Below are positions 8,102 to 16,810 of a stretch of 36,629 bases of DNA, one piece after another. Numbering within the stretch: the stretch's first letter is position 1; each line of letters opens with the position of its first letter. A program made the position numbers and the translations under genes. Below the pieces are notes generated by a model. It was given only the letters and a program-made list of their open reading frames with translations. It was not told where the DNA came from and did not search any database. Source of the DNA: Comamonas sp. lk (GTDB lineage Bacteria > Pseudomonadota > Gammaproteobacteria > Burkholderiales > Burkholderiaceae_C); NCBI GenBank assembly GCA_945869165.1, contig CAMBNY010000027.1, positions 1-36,629 on the forward strand. Direction: 5' to 3'.

Positions 8102-9463
8102 TTAGAAAGACAAAACAAGCGAAGTCGCCATGGACTGCTTATCTTTGCTGTAAGTCAGACCACCGGTGCTGAGGAAGTTATAGCCACTAGATTGATCTAG
8201 GCGGAATTCGGTTTTCCACTGGGTGGTGGAATTGACCTGGTAGTTGGTACCCACGGTTAAGCGCATCAAGTTCGCACCTTTGGTCGCCAAGCCGGTGTCA
8301 GCGGCATAAGCGAAGCTGCCATCGGAAGCGCGCTCAGGGCCTAATCCGTTACCGTTTATGCCACCGTTATCGTAATAAGTGCCGCCACCGTTCTCGCTAT
8401 TCATCAGGTAATCAGCGCGGGCCAGTAATTGGAGGCGGGGCACAATTTTGTAACCCACCAAGCCCGATACACCTTGCCAGCTGGTACCGCCGCCGTTAGC
8501 ACCGGCGCGGTCCATACGGCCAATGCTAAATTGCCCGTTAACCTGCCAGTCGCCACGTGTAATTCCGCCATCGAGCGCCATGATGTCAAACACACGGTTA
8601 CCACGTCCATGCAAGCCGGACAAGGCCACATAACTTGTGTCGTTAACATACCAGTCGCCTCGGTAGGCGAATACTACTGTTTTCGCCATTGACTCTGCTA
8701 CTGAAACTGGATCAGGTTGGATCAAGCCAGCGCCCGTATCGAACCACGCCACCGCCCGAGGTGCGGAATTGTCATCCGAAGCACCATCGGCATTACCCAC
8801 CACCCACTTGAACGCATATTTCCCACCGCCCAGGCTATAGGCCATACCCACACCGGTATAGGCGGTTGCACCGGCCAAATCGTACAGAGCGTTGTGGGTG
8901 ATTAACTGGTTACCCAAGGTAGGGTTGGCATTCGGGAAAATATATTCATAGCCTTGAAAGTCCGGTATCAGGCCAGCAATGATGCGCGAGTTTTTATTGA
9001 GGGGAATCGACAGCGAGGCCTCTTGCACCATCGGGTCGCCGCCGGGCAAAAGACGCAGCGTCCAATCCACGCCCTCGCCATCCTGCGATTCTTTGGTGAT
9101 CTGAATCATGCCGAATTCTTCTGCGCCGTAACCCGCACTGGCGCTGAACTCATTGCTGGCGCTGGTCGTGTTGCGCTTGAACGCAGCCTCCATCACGCCA
9201 TTGATTTTCAAGCCCTTAAAGCCGGATTGTTCGGTGTCGTCTTCACCCAAATCCAAACGCTGCTCCAAGCGGTTGACCTGCTGGGACAGCGGCGTCACGT
9301 CAGGCTGGGCAGTGATGGCCTCCACCTTTTGTTGCAAGGTTTGCAACTGGGCTTTCAAGGACTGAATTTCCTTTTGCAGCTCTGCGGCCGATTGGGCATG
9401 GGCGCCAGCCCATGGGAGTACGCCGGCCAAAGCCACGATCCATAGTTTTTTCTTCAAGTTCAT
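8102..9463 (-). CDS. Putative outer-membrane porin with N-terminal coiled coil
   Basis: This 453-residue protein starts with a Sec signal (NLKKKLWIVALAGVL... AHA, about 23 residues). A heptad-rich segment at about residues 26-75 (AAELQKEIQSLKAQLQTLQQ) predicts a periplasmic coiled coil. The rest is rich in alternating polar and aromatic residues, Gly and Asn, and the chain ends in SLVLSF with a terminal Phe, the signature of an outer-membrane beta-barrel. AAGGAG lies about 8 bases before the ATG at 9463, which rules out longer in-frame starts. It sits 49 bases after potI as the last gene of the polyamine transport run, suggesting it lets polyamines through the outer membrane. The family is not one I can name with certainty; the polyamine link rests on position alone. 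Confidence 0.8.
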   Translation of the reverse strand: MNLKKKLWIVALAGVLPWAGAHAQSAAELQKEIQSLKAQLQTLQQKVEAITAQPDVTPLSQQVNRLEQRLDLGEDDTEQSGFKGLKINGVMEAAFKRNTTSASNEFSASAGYGAEEFGMIQITKESQDGEGVDWTLRLLPGGDPMVQEASLSIPLNKNSRIIAGLIPDFQGYEYIFPNANPTLGNQLITHNALYDLAGATAYTGVGMAYSLGGGKYAFKWVVGNADGASDDNSAPRAVAWFDTGAGLIQPDPVSVAESMAKTVVFAYRGDWYVNDTSYVALSGLHGRGNRVFDIMALDGGITRGDWQVNGQFSIGRMDRAGANGGGTSWQGVSGLVGYKIVPRLQLLARADYLMNSENGGGTYYDNGGINGNGLGPERASDGSFAYAADTGLATKGANLMRLTVGTNYQVNSTTQWKTEFRLDQSSGYNFLSTGGLTYSKDKQSMATSLVLSF

Positions 9464-9512
9464 TGCATACTCCTTTAGGTCAATAAATCTGTTTGCGCCC
9501 GGTGCGCCCCGG

Positions 9513-10352
9513 CTAATCCACTTTGCGGTAGGCCGCTGCCATTTCCTGCGCCCTGCGCCTTTCACGGCGGGACATCCACACACTGGCCGTGAGCACGCCG
9601 ATGCTGACCACCACCACCGTCAGCGTGGCCACCGTGTTGACGCTGGGGTTCAAACCCAAGCGGGCTCGGCTGAAAATCGTAATCGGCATGGTAGTCGAAC
9701 CCGGCCCGTTGAGAAAGGCCGAAATTACCACATCGTCCAGGGACAGCGTAAAGGTTAGCAGCCAGGCCGAGGCCAGCGCCTGCGATATCAGCGGCAGGGT
9801 AATCAGGAAGAACACCTGGGCCGGCAGGGCGCCCAGGTCTTGGGCCGCCTCTTCGAGGGAGGGGCTCATTTCCTGCAAGCGCGAGAGCACCACCACGGTG
9901 GCGTAGGCCATGCCCAGCAAGGTGTGGCCCAGCCAGATGGTGGCAAAACCTCGGTCGGGAAAGCCGAACATTTTCTGCACCGAGACCAGCATGAGCAGCA
10001 GCGACAGGCCGATGATGACCTCGGGCATAACCAGCGGCGAATTGACCATGCCCGCAAACAAGGTGCGCCCGGGGAAGCGCTTGAAACGGTGCAAGGTAAT
10101 GGCCGCCAGCGTGCCCAGCACCACCGAAGAGCAGCCGGTGGCAAAAGCGATTTTCAGGGACAGCTTAAAGCCGTCGATGATTTCGGTGTCCTGCATCAAG
10201 GCCTCATACCAGCGCAGCGAAAACCCACCCCAATTGGTCACCATGGGGCTGGCGTTGAAGCTAAACACGATCAAGGTGAAGATCGGTAGGTACAAAAACA
10301 CAAACACCCCACCCATCCAGGCAAAGCCGGTGCGGCGGCCCAGCGCGCTCAT
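9513..10352 (-). CDS. potI: Polyamine ABC transporter permease, PotI/PotC type (set 1)
   Basis: This 279-residue inner-membrane protein has about six hydrophobic segments. It carries the ATPase-contacting EAA loop as SLEEAAQDLGALPAQVFFLITLPL. The segment FSLRWYEALMQD near residue 46 is typical of PotI/PotC subunits of spermidine/putrescine importers. Its ATG overlaps the stop codon of the potH gene (ATGA), so the two permeases are translated together and should form a heterodimer. Set 1 is the full importer of the region: PotF, PotG, PotH and PotI in order. Confidence 0.92.
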   Translation of the reverse strand: MSALGRRTGFAWMGGVFVFLYLPIFTLIVFSFNASPMVTNWGGFSLRWYEALMQDTEIIDGFKLSLKIAFATGCSSVVLGTLAAITLHRFKRFPGRTLFAGMVNSPLVMPEVIIGLSLLLMLVSVQKMFGFPDRGFATIWLGHTLLGMAYATVVVLSRLQEMSPSLEEAAQDLGALPAQVFFLITLPLISQALASAWLLTFTLSLDDVVISAFLNGPGSTTMPITIFSRARLGLNPSVNTVATLTVVVVSIGVLTASVWMSRRERRRAQEMAAAYRKVD

Positions 10353-11272
10353 GCGCGGCCCCCGGCTGTGCTTTCGGCCTGGTATTTGTTGAACAAGGCC
10401 AGCGGGATGATGATGAGGGCGACCATAGCCACGGCAACACTGGCTGCCATAGGCCAGTCGTTGTTACCAAAAAACTCATTCCACAGCACATGGCCGATCA
10501 TCAAGGTCTCGGGGCCGCCAAGAAGCTCTGGAATCACAAATTCGCCCACGCAAGGGATGAACACCAGCATGGAGCCCGCAATGATGCCGCTGGCGGACAG
10601 GGGCACAGTAATGCGCCAAAAGGCCTGCCAAGGCGTAGCGCCCAAGTCCAGCGCCGCTTCCAGCAGGGTCAAGTCCATCTTCACCAAGTTGGCGTAGAGC
10701 GGCAAGATCATGAAAGGCAGATAGGTATAGACCATGCCCAGCACCAGCGAAAACGGGGTGTTCATCATCTTGATGGGGTCGGCAATCAAGCCCAATGTGA
10801 TCGCCACGTTGTTAATCACACCGGCATCGGCGAGCAGCATCTTCCAAGCGTAGACGCGCAGTAAAAACGAAGTCCAAAAAGGCAGCATGACCAGCATCAG
10901 CAAAGCCGGGCGCCTATCGGCCGGACTTCGCGCCAGAAAATACGCGAAAGGGTAGGCGATGAACAGGCAAATTGCGGTCGTTATGGCCGCGATCTTGATG
11001 GAACTGAGGTAGGCGGTGAGGTAGAGCGCGTCCTGGGTCAGACTGATGTAGTTGCCGTAGCGCAAGGCCAGAACCAGCGCATCGTCCTTGAAGCTAAGCA
11101 CGTCTTTGAAAAACACCGTGTCCATTTCAGACACGCTGATTTTGAAGACCACCAAAAACGGCATTAAAAACACCAGCAGCAAAAACACCATGGGCACGCT
11201 GATCACCGCCACCCTGCCCCAGCGCCCTACCAGATGGGCGTAGCCGGGGCTGGACGCAATCAAAGCGCTCAT
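10349..11272 (-). CDS. potH: Polyamine ABC transporter permease, PotH/PotB type (set 1)
   Basis: This 307-residue inner-membrane protein partners PotI in a polyamine importer. It has an N-terminal membrane anchor, the conserved MLVMLPFWTSFLLRVYAWK segment of PotH/PotB proteins, and the EAA loop LLEAALDLGATPWQAFWRITV that contacts the ATPase. A C-terminal ELLGGPETLMIGHV segment is also typical. It starts 4 bases after the potG stop and overlaps potI by four bases. The order potG-potH-potI matches the E. coli putrescine operon potFGHI. Confidence 0.93.
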   Translation of the reverse strand: MSALIASSPGYAHLVGRWGRVAVISVPMVFLLLVFLMPFLVVFKISVSEMDTVFFKDVLSFKDDALVLALRYGNYISLTQDALYLTAYLSSIKIAAITTAICLFIAYPFAYFLARSPADRRPALLMLVMLPFWTSFLLRVYAWKMLLADAGVINNVAITLGLIADPIKMMNTPFSLVLGMVYTYLPFMILPLYANLVKMDLTLLEAALDLGATPWQAFWRITVPLSASGIIAGSMLVFIPCVGEFVIPELLGGPETLMIGHVLWNEFFGNNDWPMAASVAVAMVALIIIPLALFNKYQAESTAGGRA

Positions 11273-11276
11273 TGGC

Positions 11277-12422
11277 TTAGCGCGTTAGCACCACCACATC
11301 GCTGCCGGACCACCACACATAGACCGCGTCACCCCAGGTCAGCGACGAACTGCCGTGGCGTGCGTCGTTGGTATGCGTCACCTTGACCACCAGGCCACTG
11401 GCGAGTTTGACGTGGTAGGTGGTGAGGCTGCCCAAATAAGCCAGCTCGGTAATCACGCCCTGTGCCAGGTTGTAGCCCACTTCGGCAGCGAGTTCGCGCT
11501 GCGCGTCAGTGACCGGTTCCTTCTGGACAGACATTTTTTCCGGCCGCACCGCCACATGGACATCCATGCCTTGGGTACCAGTGATGCCATGGCTGACATA
11601 GTGTTTGCAATCTGCCGAAGCGATGATGACATGGTCCGCTTCATCGACCTCCACCGCGCCTTTGAAGATATTGACGGTGCCAATAAAGTCAGCCACAAAC
11701 AAGCAATTGGGCGTTTCGTAAATTTCGGCGGGTTTGCCGATTTGCAAAATCTTGCCCTCGCTCATGACCCCGATGCGGGTGGCCATAGTCATGGCCTCTT
11801 CTTGGTCGTGGGTCACCATGACGCAGGTCACGCCCACGCGCTCGATGATGTCCACCAGTTCCAACTGCGTACGCTGGCGCAGCTTGGCGTCCAGGGCGCC
11901 TAAGGGTTCGTCCAGCAAGAGCAACTTGGGGCGCTTGGCCAAACTGCGGGCCAGCGCCACGCGCTGCTGCTGCCCACCCGAAAGCTGGTGCGGCTTGCGC
12001 TTGGCGTATGGCTTGAGCTGTACCAAATCCAGCATTTGCGTGACCCGCTCTTCGATCTGGCCTTTGGGCATGCCGTCACGCTTGAGGCCAAAGGCTACGT
12101 TCTCCCACACCGTCAGGTGCGGGAACAGCGCGTAGCTTTGGAACATCATGTTGATGGGGCGCTCGTAGGGCGCCAGGCCCACGATGTCTTGCCCGGCCAG
12201 CAATATGTGTCCCGAGGTTGGCACCTCAAAACCAGCCAGCATGCGCAGCAAGGTGGACTTTCCACAGCCCGAAGAACCGAGCAACGCAAAAATCTCGCCC
12301 TGCGCGATGTCCAGGCTCACATCGTCCACCGCAAACACATCGTCAAATTGTTTGACGATGTGTTGGATTTGCAAAAAAGGCGCTGTTTGGGCAGCGCGCG
12401 CTAAAGGTTCGGTCGGTGCCAC
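11277..12422 (-). CDS. potG: Polyamine ABC transporter ATP-binding protein
   Basis: This 381-residue cytoplasmic ATPase has Walker A at residues 49-57 (GSSGCGKST), a Q-loop (MMFQSYALFPH) near 91, the signature LSGGQQQR near 143, Walker B with LLLLDEPLGALD near 163, and the H-loop TCVMVTHDQEEAM near 202. The C-terminal third fits the TOBE_2 regulatory domain of PotA/PotG proteins. The start is GTG at 12422, preceded by AGGA about 8 bases upstream. It is the only transport ATPase gene in a region with two binding-protein/permease sets, so it may energise both. Confidence 0.94.
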   Translation of the reverse strand: MAPTEPLARAAQTAPFLQIQHIVKQFDDVFAVDDVSLDIAQGEIFALLGSSGCGKSTLLRMLAGFEVPTSGHILLAGQDIVGLAPYERPINMMFQSYALFPHLTVWENVAFGLKRDGMPKGQIEERVTQMLDLVQLKPYAKRKPHQLSGGQQQRVALARSLAKRPKLLLLDEPLGALDAKLRQRTQLELVDIIERVGVTCVMVTHDQEEAMTMATRIGVMSEGKILQIGKPAEIYETPNCLFVADFIGTVNIFKGAVEVDEADHVIIASADCKHYVSHGITGTQGMDVHVAVRPEKMSVQKEPVTDAQRELAAEVGYNLAQGVITELAYLGSLTTYHVKLASGLVVKVTHTNDARHGSSSLTWGDAVYVWWSGSDVVVLTR

Positions 12423-12452
12423 GCCAGCGTCCTAATTTGCTAACAACACGCT

Positions 12453-13583
12453 TTAGATGCCGGTTTTGAACGAGGTGTAGGCCCGCGTGGCCAAGCGACG
12501 CACGTCATTGCTCAGGGCTTTGGGGGCGACCATCATGGCCATCTCCGCGCTCGTTGGGAAGACCGAGGGGTTTTTTGCGACCTCGGGATTGATGAACTTG
12601 CGCGACTCTTTGTTGGGGTTGGCGTATTTCACTTTATTGGTTAGACCGGCATGCACCTCGGGGCGCATGATGTAGTTCATAAACTTCAAGGCATTTTGCG
12701 GATGCGCGGCATCGGCGGGAATCGCCATCATGTCAAAGAACAGCACCCCGCCGGTCTTGGGCACAAAGGCCACCACGTCCTGGCCGGTTTTGCCTTCGAT
12801 GGCGCGGGCACGGGCGATATTGATGTCGCCGTTCCAGCCTAGGGCCAGGCAAATAGAGCCGCTGGCCATGTCATTGATATAGCCCGACGAGCTAAACAGT
12901 GTCACATACGGGCGCACCCCTTTGAGCAAGGCCAAGGCTTCTTTGTAGTCGTCCGCGTTTTTGCTGAAGGGGTCTTTGCCCAGGTAATGCAAAGCGGCGG
13001 GCAATACTTCGGTGGCGCTGTCTAAGGTGCTGACGCCGCAGCTCTTTAGCTTGCTGACATATTTGGGGTTAAAGAACAATTCCCACACATTGGCCGGCAT
13101 GGGCTCGTTACCCAGCGCCGCTTTGACTTTGGCGGTATTGATACCGATGGTGGTGTAACCCCAAAGCCAGTTGACCAGGTACTGGTTGCCCGGGTCGATG
13201 TTCGCGATTTGGGCTTGGATGTCCGGATCCAGGTTTTTCAGGTTGGGCAGTTGGGCTTTGTCCAGCTTGGCCAGAAGGCCGCCATCCATCTGCAAGCGCG
13301 CAAAGGTGGAACTTGGCACCACGATGTCATAACCCGTTTTACCGGCGACCAACTTGGCGTGCAGGATTTCATTGTTGTCATAGGTGTCGTAGCGCACCTT
13401 GATGCCGGTCTCTTTCTCAAAATTGGGGATGGTGTCTTCAGCCAGATAGTCCGACCAGTTATAGATATTGAGGACCTTTTCCTCTTCGGCTTGCGCCGGG
13501 ACTGCCACAGCGAAGACGCTGCACGCTAGGGTCAGGCCGAGTGCCAACTTGCGCCCGAATGCGAAATCATGAGGTTTAGCCAC
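12453..13583 (-). CDS. potF: Periplasmic polyamine-binding protein, PotF type (set 1)
   Basis: This protein of about 376 residues has a Sec signal ending VAVPAQA near residue 31. The mature part begins EEEKVLNIYNWSDYL. Residues that bind putrescine in E. coli PotF, by my recollection of that structure, appear conserved: NWSDY, VVPSSTF, LDSATEV, GWNGD, FFDMMAIP and KVKYANPN. The ligand is therefore probably putrescine or a close relative. The GTG at 13583 is the likely start because AAGGAG ends 6 bases before it; an ATG at 13589 abuts that Shine-Dalgarno, and an ATG-initiated longer form from 13613 is less likely. It is followed by potG after 30 bases. Confidence 0.92.
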   Translation of the reverse strand: MAKPHDFAFGRKLALGLTLACSVFAVAVPAQAEEEKVLNIYNWSDYLAEDTIPNFEKETGIKVRYDTYDNNEILHAKLVAGKTGYDIVVPSSTFARLQMDGGLLAKLDKAQLPNLKNLDPDIQAQIANIDPGNQYLVNWLWGYTTIGINTAKVKAALGNEPMPANVWELFFNPKYVSKLKSCGVSTLDSATEVLPAALHYLGKDPFSKNADDYKEALALLKGVRPYVTLFSSSGYINDMASGSICLALGWNGDINIARARAIEGKTGQDVVAFVPKTGGVLFFDMMAIPADAAHPQNALKFMNYIMRPEVHAGLTNKVKYANPNKESRKFINPEVAKNPSVFPTSAEMAMMVAPKALSNDVRRLATRAYTSFKTGI

Positions 13584-13726
13584 AACCATCTCCTTTACAA
13601 CAATCAAAAACACAGCGAAGCGAAGGCCCGCCAGCTACGAGCGCCCACCATAGTAATGCGCTTTGGCGCCCCCGGCCGCCAAGCAAGCACCTGGGATACG
13701 CGAAAAAAACAAGTTTCTGAACCCAT

Positions 13727-14578
13727 TCAAACCGGCGCTGCCGATTCGGAAAATGCCTGCTGGGCCTCTTGCGCCCGCCGCCGCGCTTGACGCGCCACCC
13801 GAAGACTGTAAACGATTACAGCAATCGTGATCGCACTGATAAGCAAAGTCGCTGCGGCGTAAATCGTCGGGTTGATACCTCTCCTAGCGTACCCGAATAT
13901 CACCTGGGGCAAGGTATTGACGCCGGGACCGGACAGAAACTCGGAAATCACCACATCGTCAAAAGAAAGTGTGAAGGACAGCAAAAAACCGGCCACGATC
14001 GCCTGGGCGATATTGGGCAGCGTCACCAGAAAAAACACCTGCGCCGGGCGCGCGCCCAGGTCCATGGCGGCTTCTTCGATGGATCGATCCACTTCCAGCA
14101 GACGCGATTGGACGACCACCATGGCATAGGCCATACCCAAGAGCGTGTGACCCAGAATAATGGTGAGCAAGCCCCGCTCGGGCCAGCCAAATACGTTCTG
14201 GATGCCGACCATCAGCAACAGCAGAGAGAGGCCGATCACCACTTCAGGCATGACCAAGGGCGCATTGACCATGCCAGAGAACACGGTGCGCCCGGCAAAG
14301 CGCTGGTAGCGCACCAACACGAAGGCGGCAAAGGTACCGAGCACCGCTGACAATATTCCTGTGGCCAGGGCGATCTGCAGGGACAGCCAAAAACCCTCCA
14401 CAATTTTGTTGTCCCGGCCCAATGCCTCGTACCAGCGCAGGGAAAAACCGGTGAACACCGCATCCTGGCGGGTACTATTGAAGGAAAAAACCACCATGAA
14501 CATCAGCGGCAGATAAAGAAACAGAAAAATCAGAACCATCCAGGCGCGGCCAAAGTAATCTTGGACAAGGCGGTACAT
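13727..14578 (-). CDS. potI: Polyamine ABC transporter permease, PotI/PotC type (set 2)
   Basis: This 283-residue inner-membrane protein closely parallels the set 1 PotI. It shares FSLRWYEALG, PLVMPEVVIGLSLLLLMVG and the EAA loop SIEEAAMDLGARPAQVFFLVTL. It starts 2 bases after the stop of the set 2 potH. No ATPase gene follows; the next gene, 144 bases on, is the set 1 potF. This set therefore probably borrows PotG. The two sets look like products of an ancestral duplication that have diverged clearly at the protein level. Confidence 0.92.
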   Translation of the reverse strand: MYRLVQDYFGRAWMVLIFLFLYLPLMFMVVFSFNSTRQDAVFTGFSLRWYEALGRDNKIVEGFWLSLQIALATGILSAVLGTFAAFVLVRYQRFAGRTVFSGMVNAPLVMPEVVIGLSLLLLMVGIQNVFGWPERGLLTIILGHTLLGMAYAMVVVQSRLLEVDRSIEEAAMDLGARPAQVFFLVTLPNIAQAIVAGFLLSFTLSFDDVVISEFLSGPGVNTLPQVIFGYARRGINPTIYAAATLLISAITIAVIVYSLRVARQARRRAQEAQQAFSESAAPV

Positions 14579-14580
14579 GT

Positions 14581-15513
14581 TTAGGCCTTCCCGGGCGCGG
14601 CCTGCGCCGCGGAGCGGTAGTAAAGGGCCAGCGGCACGACGATCAGGGCGATCATGCTCACCGCCAGTGCACTGGCACGCGGCCAGTTGTTGCTGGTGAA
14701 CATTTCGTCCCAGACCACACGGCCCACCATCATGTTTTCCGGCCCGCCCAGCAGCGAAGGAATCACAAACTCACCCACTGCCGGGATAAACACCAGCATA
14801 AAACCGGCGATGATGCCGGCGCGCGAAAGCGGTACGGTCACCAGCCAAAAAGCTTTGAAGGGCGAGGCGCCCAGGTCGTGCGCCGCCTCCAGCAAACGCA
14901 TGTCCAGCTTGACCAGGGTCGCATACAGAGGCAACACCATAAAAGGCAAATAGACATAAGTCATGCCCACCAGCATGGACACATCGGTATAGAGCATTTG
15001 CACCGGTTCATCCACCACTCCTAGCGCCATCAACAAGCGATTGAGCACGCCTTGGTCAGCCAATATGCCTTTCCAGGCATACACACGCAATAAGAATGAA
15101 GTCCAAAAAGGCAGCATCACCATCATCAGCAGCGCCGGGCGCACGGCGGGGGACGAGCGGGCAATCGCGTAGGCAAAGGGGTAGCCCAGAAAAAGACACA
15201 GGAAGGCGGTACACAGGGCATACGCCAAAGAGCGTAAGTAGGCTTCGACATAGATGGTTTGCACCAAGCCGCTGCCTTCGGCATGGGCAAAAATACTGCT
15301 GTAGTTTTCATACTTCAGGCGCAGCACACCGGCTTGGGAGTCCCACAAGGGCTTGAAGGGATGGATGTCGTTGCCCATATCCACAAAGCTGATGTAGAGC
15401 AAGACCAAAAAAGGCAGCATGAAGAAAAACAGCAGCCAGGCCATGGGCACGCCAATGACAAAACGCCTGCCAGGTGCGGGCAGGCGTTGAAGTAAGCCGG
15501 TGAACATGTGCAT
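14581..15513 (-). CDS. potH: Polyamine ABC transporter permease, PotH/PotB type (set 2)
   Basis: This 310-residue inner-membrane protein has the MMVMLPFWTSFLLRVYAWK block of PotH/PotB and the EAA loop LLEAAHDLGASPFKAFWLVTV. It differs from set 1 mainly in the first periplasmic loop, which has an insertion around DMGNDIHPFKPLWDSQAG. ATG codons at 15513 and 15507 are both possible starts, and neither has a strong Shine-Dalgarno. It is separated from the upstream binding-protein gene by a terminator-like hairpin, so its expression may be lower than that of the receptor. Confidence 0.92.
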   Translation of the reverse strand: MHMFTGLLQRLPAPGRRFVIGVPMAWLLFFFMLPFLVLLYISFVDMGNDIHPFKPLWDSQAGVLRLKYENYSSIFAHAEGSGLVQTIYVEAYLRSLAYALCTAFLCLFLGYPFAYAIARSSPAVRPALLMMVMLPFWTSFLLRVYAWKGILADQGVLNRLLMALGVVDEPVQMLYTDVSMLVGMTYVYLPFMVLPLYATLVKLDMRLLEAAHDLGASPFKAFWLVTVPLSRAGIIAGFMLVFIPAVGEFVIPSLLGGPENMMVGRVVWDEMFTSNNWPRASALAVSMIALIVVPLALYYRSAAQAAPGKA

Positions 15514-15543
15514 GGCAAGGCTTCAGGCCGCAGGCAATAAAAA

Positions 15544-15575
15544 AGGACTGTTCACGCAGCGCATAGAACAGTCCT
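15544..15575 (-). terminator. Intra-operon terminator/attenuator after the set 2 binding-protein gene
   Basis: The arms AGGACTGTTC and GAACAGTCCT are perfect 10-base complements separated by 12 bases. On the minus strand the hairpin is followed by a run of six T residues. It lies 21 bases past the stop of the lipoprotein potF gene and before potH. Such partial terminators are known to raise receptor levels relative to permeases in ABC operons. Confidence 0.8.
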
Positions 15576-15595
15576 GATGCCTAGGGCACGCGCAA

Positions 15596-16732
15596 TTATT
15601 TGCCTTTTTTGAAGCTGGTAAATGCGTTGGACATACCTTCGCGGCCCTCGTTGGTGAACTTGCCGGGCTTGACCATTTTGGCGGCTACGGCCGGCTCGAT
15701 GAAGATGGTCTTGTTGCCGGAAACCTCAGGCTTCATCTTTTCCATAGCGGCTTTGTTGCCGGTGGGGTAGCTCATTTCATTGGACACCTGGGCACCGCTT
15801 TCGGCACGCAGGTAGAAGTCGATGAAGGCATGCGCATTGCCGGGGTGCTTGGCGTCTTTGGTAATGGCCATAGTGTCAAAGAAGATCATGCCGCCGGTGC
15901 TAGGCAGCAAGGCTTCGATCACGTCTTTGGAGCCATTTTCCTTGGCGCGACCGGCCGCGATATTGATGTCGCCGGACCAACCCACCACAGCGCAAGCCTT
16001 GCCACCGGCGATGTCGTCAATCATGGTGGAGCTGAAAATGCGAACGTCTTTGCGTACTTTGGACAACATGTCCACCGCCGCTTTGTGGTCTGCCGGGTCA
16101 TTGGAATACGCGTCTTTGCCGATGTAATGCAAAGCAGGAGGAATGATCTCGGTGGGCGAGTCCAGGTAGGCGATGCCACAGGACTTGAGCTTGGAGGTGT
16201 ACTCGGGCTTGAAGACCAGGTCCCAGGCGTTTTCCGGCATGGGCATCTTGCCCAGTGCTTTCTCCACTTTGGTGCGGTTGATGCCCACGGTGGTGAAGCC
16301 CCAGGCCCACGGGACCAAATGCTTGTTGCCGGGGTCGGCATTGGCAAGGGCTGCCATGATGTCGCTATCGAGGTTGCCGTAGTTTTTCAGCTGGGCGCGG
16401 TCCAGCGGCTGGAAAAACCCTGCCTCGACCTGGGCAGGGCTAAATGCCGTGCCTGGCACCACGATGTCGTAACCCGTGTTGCCGGCGACCAGTTTGGCAT
16501 TGAGCGCTTCGTTGGTTTCAAAGGTGTCGTAATTGACTTTGATGCCGGTTTCTTTTTCGAAAGCAGCGATCATGCCTTCAGGGATGTAGTCCGGCCAGTT
16601 GTAGATATTGAGGACTTTTTCCTCCGCCGGGGCACTGGCAGCTGGCGCCGGTGCGGGTGCTGCTTCTTCTTTCTTGCCGCATGCAGCAAGCGCCAGCGCC
16701 ACCAGGGTCAGGCTAAATAGGTATTTGGACAT
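15596..16732 (-). CDS. Polyamine-binding lipoprotein, PotF-like (set 2)
   Basis: This 378-residue protein begins MSKYLFSLTLVALALAAC, a lipoprotein signal with Cys at residue 18, so it should be anchored to a membrane by lipid. An Ala/Pro-rich linker follows, then the PotF-like domain starting EEKVLNIYNWPDYI. GWSGD, FFDTMAI and a Tyr in EMSYPTGN match ligand-binding positions of PotF. Two others differ: NWPDY has Pro where PotF has Ser, and VVPGTAF has Gly where PotF has Ser. This suggests a changed specificity, perhaps spermidine, agmatine or another amine. GGAGG lies 8 bases before the ATG at 16732. It shares long identical stretches with the set 1 receptor, so the two are paralogues. Confidence 0.9.
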   Translation of the reverse strand: MSKYLFSLTLVALALAACGKKEEAAPAPAPAASAPAEEKVLNIYNWPDYIPEGMIAAFEKETGIKVNYDTFETNEALNAKLVAGNTGYDIVVPGTAFSPAQVEAGFFQPLDRAQLKNYGNLDSDIMAALANADPGNKHLVPWAWGFTTVGINRTKVEKALGKMPMPENAWDLVFKPEYTSKLKSCGIAYLDSPTEIIPPALHYIGKDAYSNDPADHKAAVDMLSKVRKDVRIFSSTMIDDIAGGKACAVVGWSGDINIAAGRAKENGSKDVIEALLPSTGGMIFFDTMAITKDAKHPGNAHAFIDFYLRAESGAQVSNEMSYPTGNKAAMEKMKPEVSGNKTIFIEPAVAAKMVKPGKFTNEGREGMSNAFTSFKKGK

Positions 16733-16810
16733 CGAGAAAACCTCCACAAAAAGGCGATTTAAAAAAAGAATGCAGCCACGCGGCGGACGCCAACAGGCTG
16801 TGAGCCGAAA

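Noticed and set aside
12453..16732. Possible recent tandem duplication of the pot genes, suggested by near-identical DNA around the EEKVLNIYNW codons in both receptors.
   Set aside because: Outside such short conserved patches the two sets differ widely in protein sequence and signal type, so the duplication or acquisition is old.
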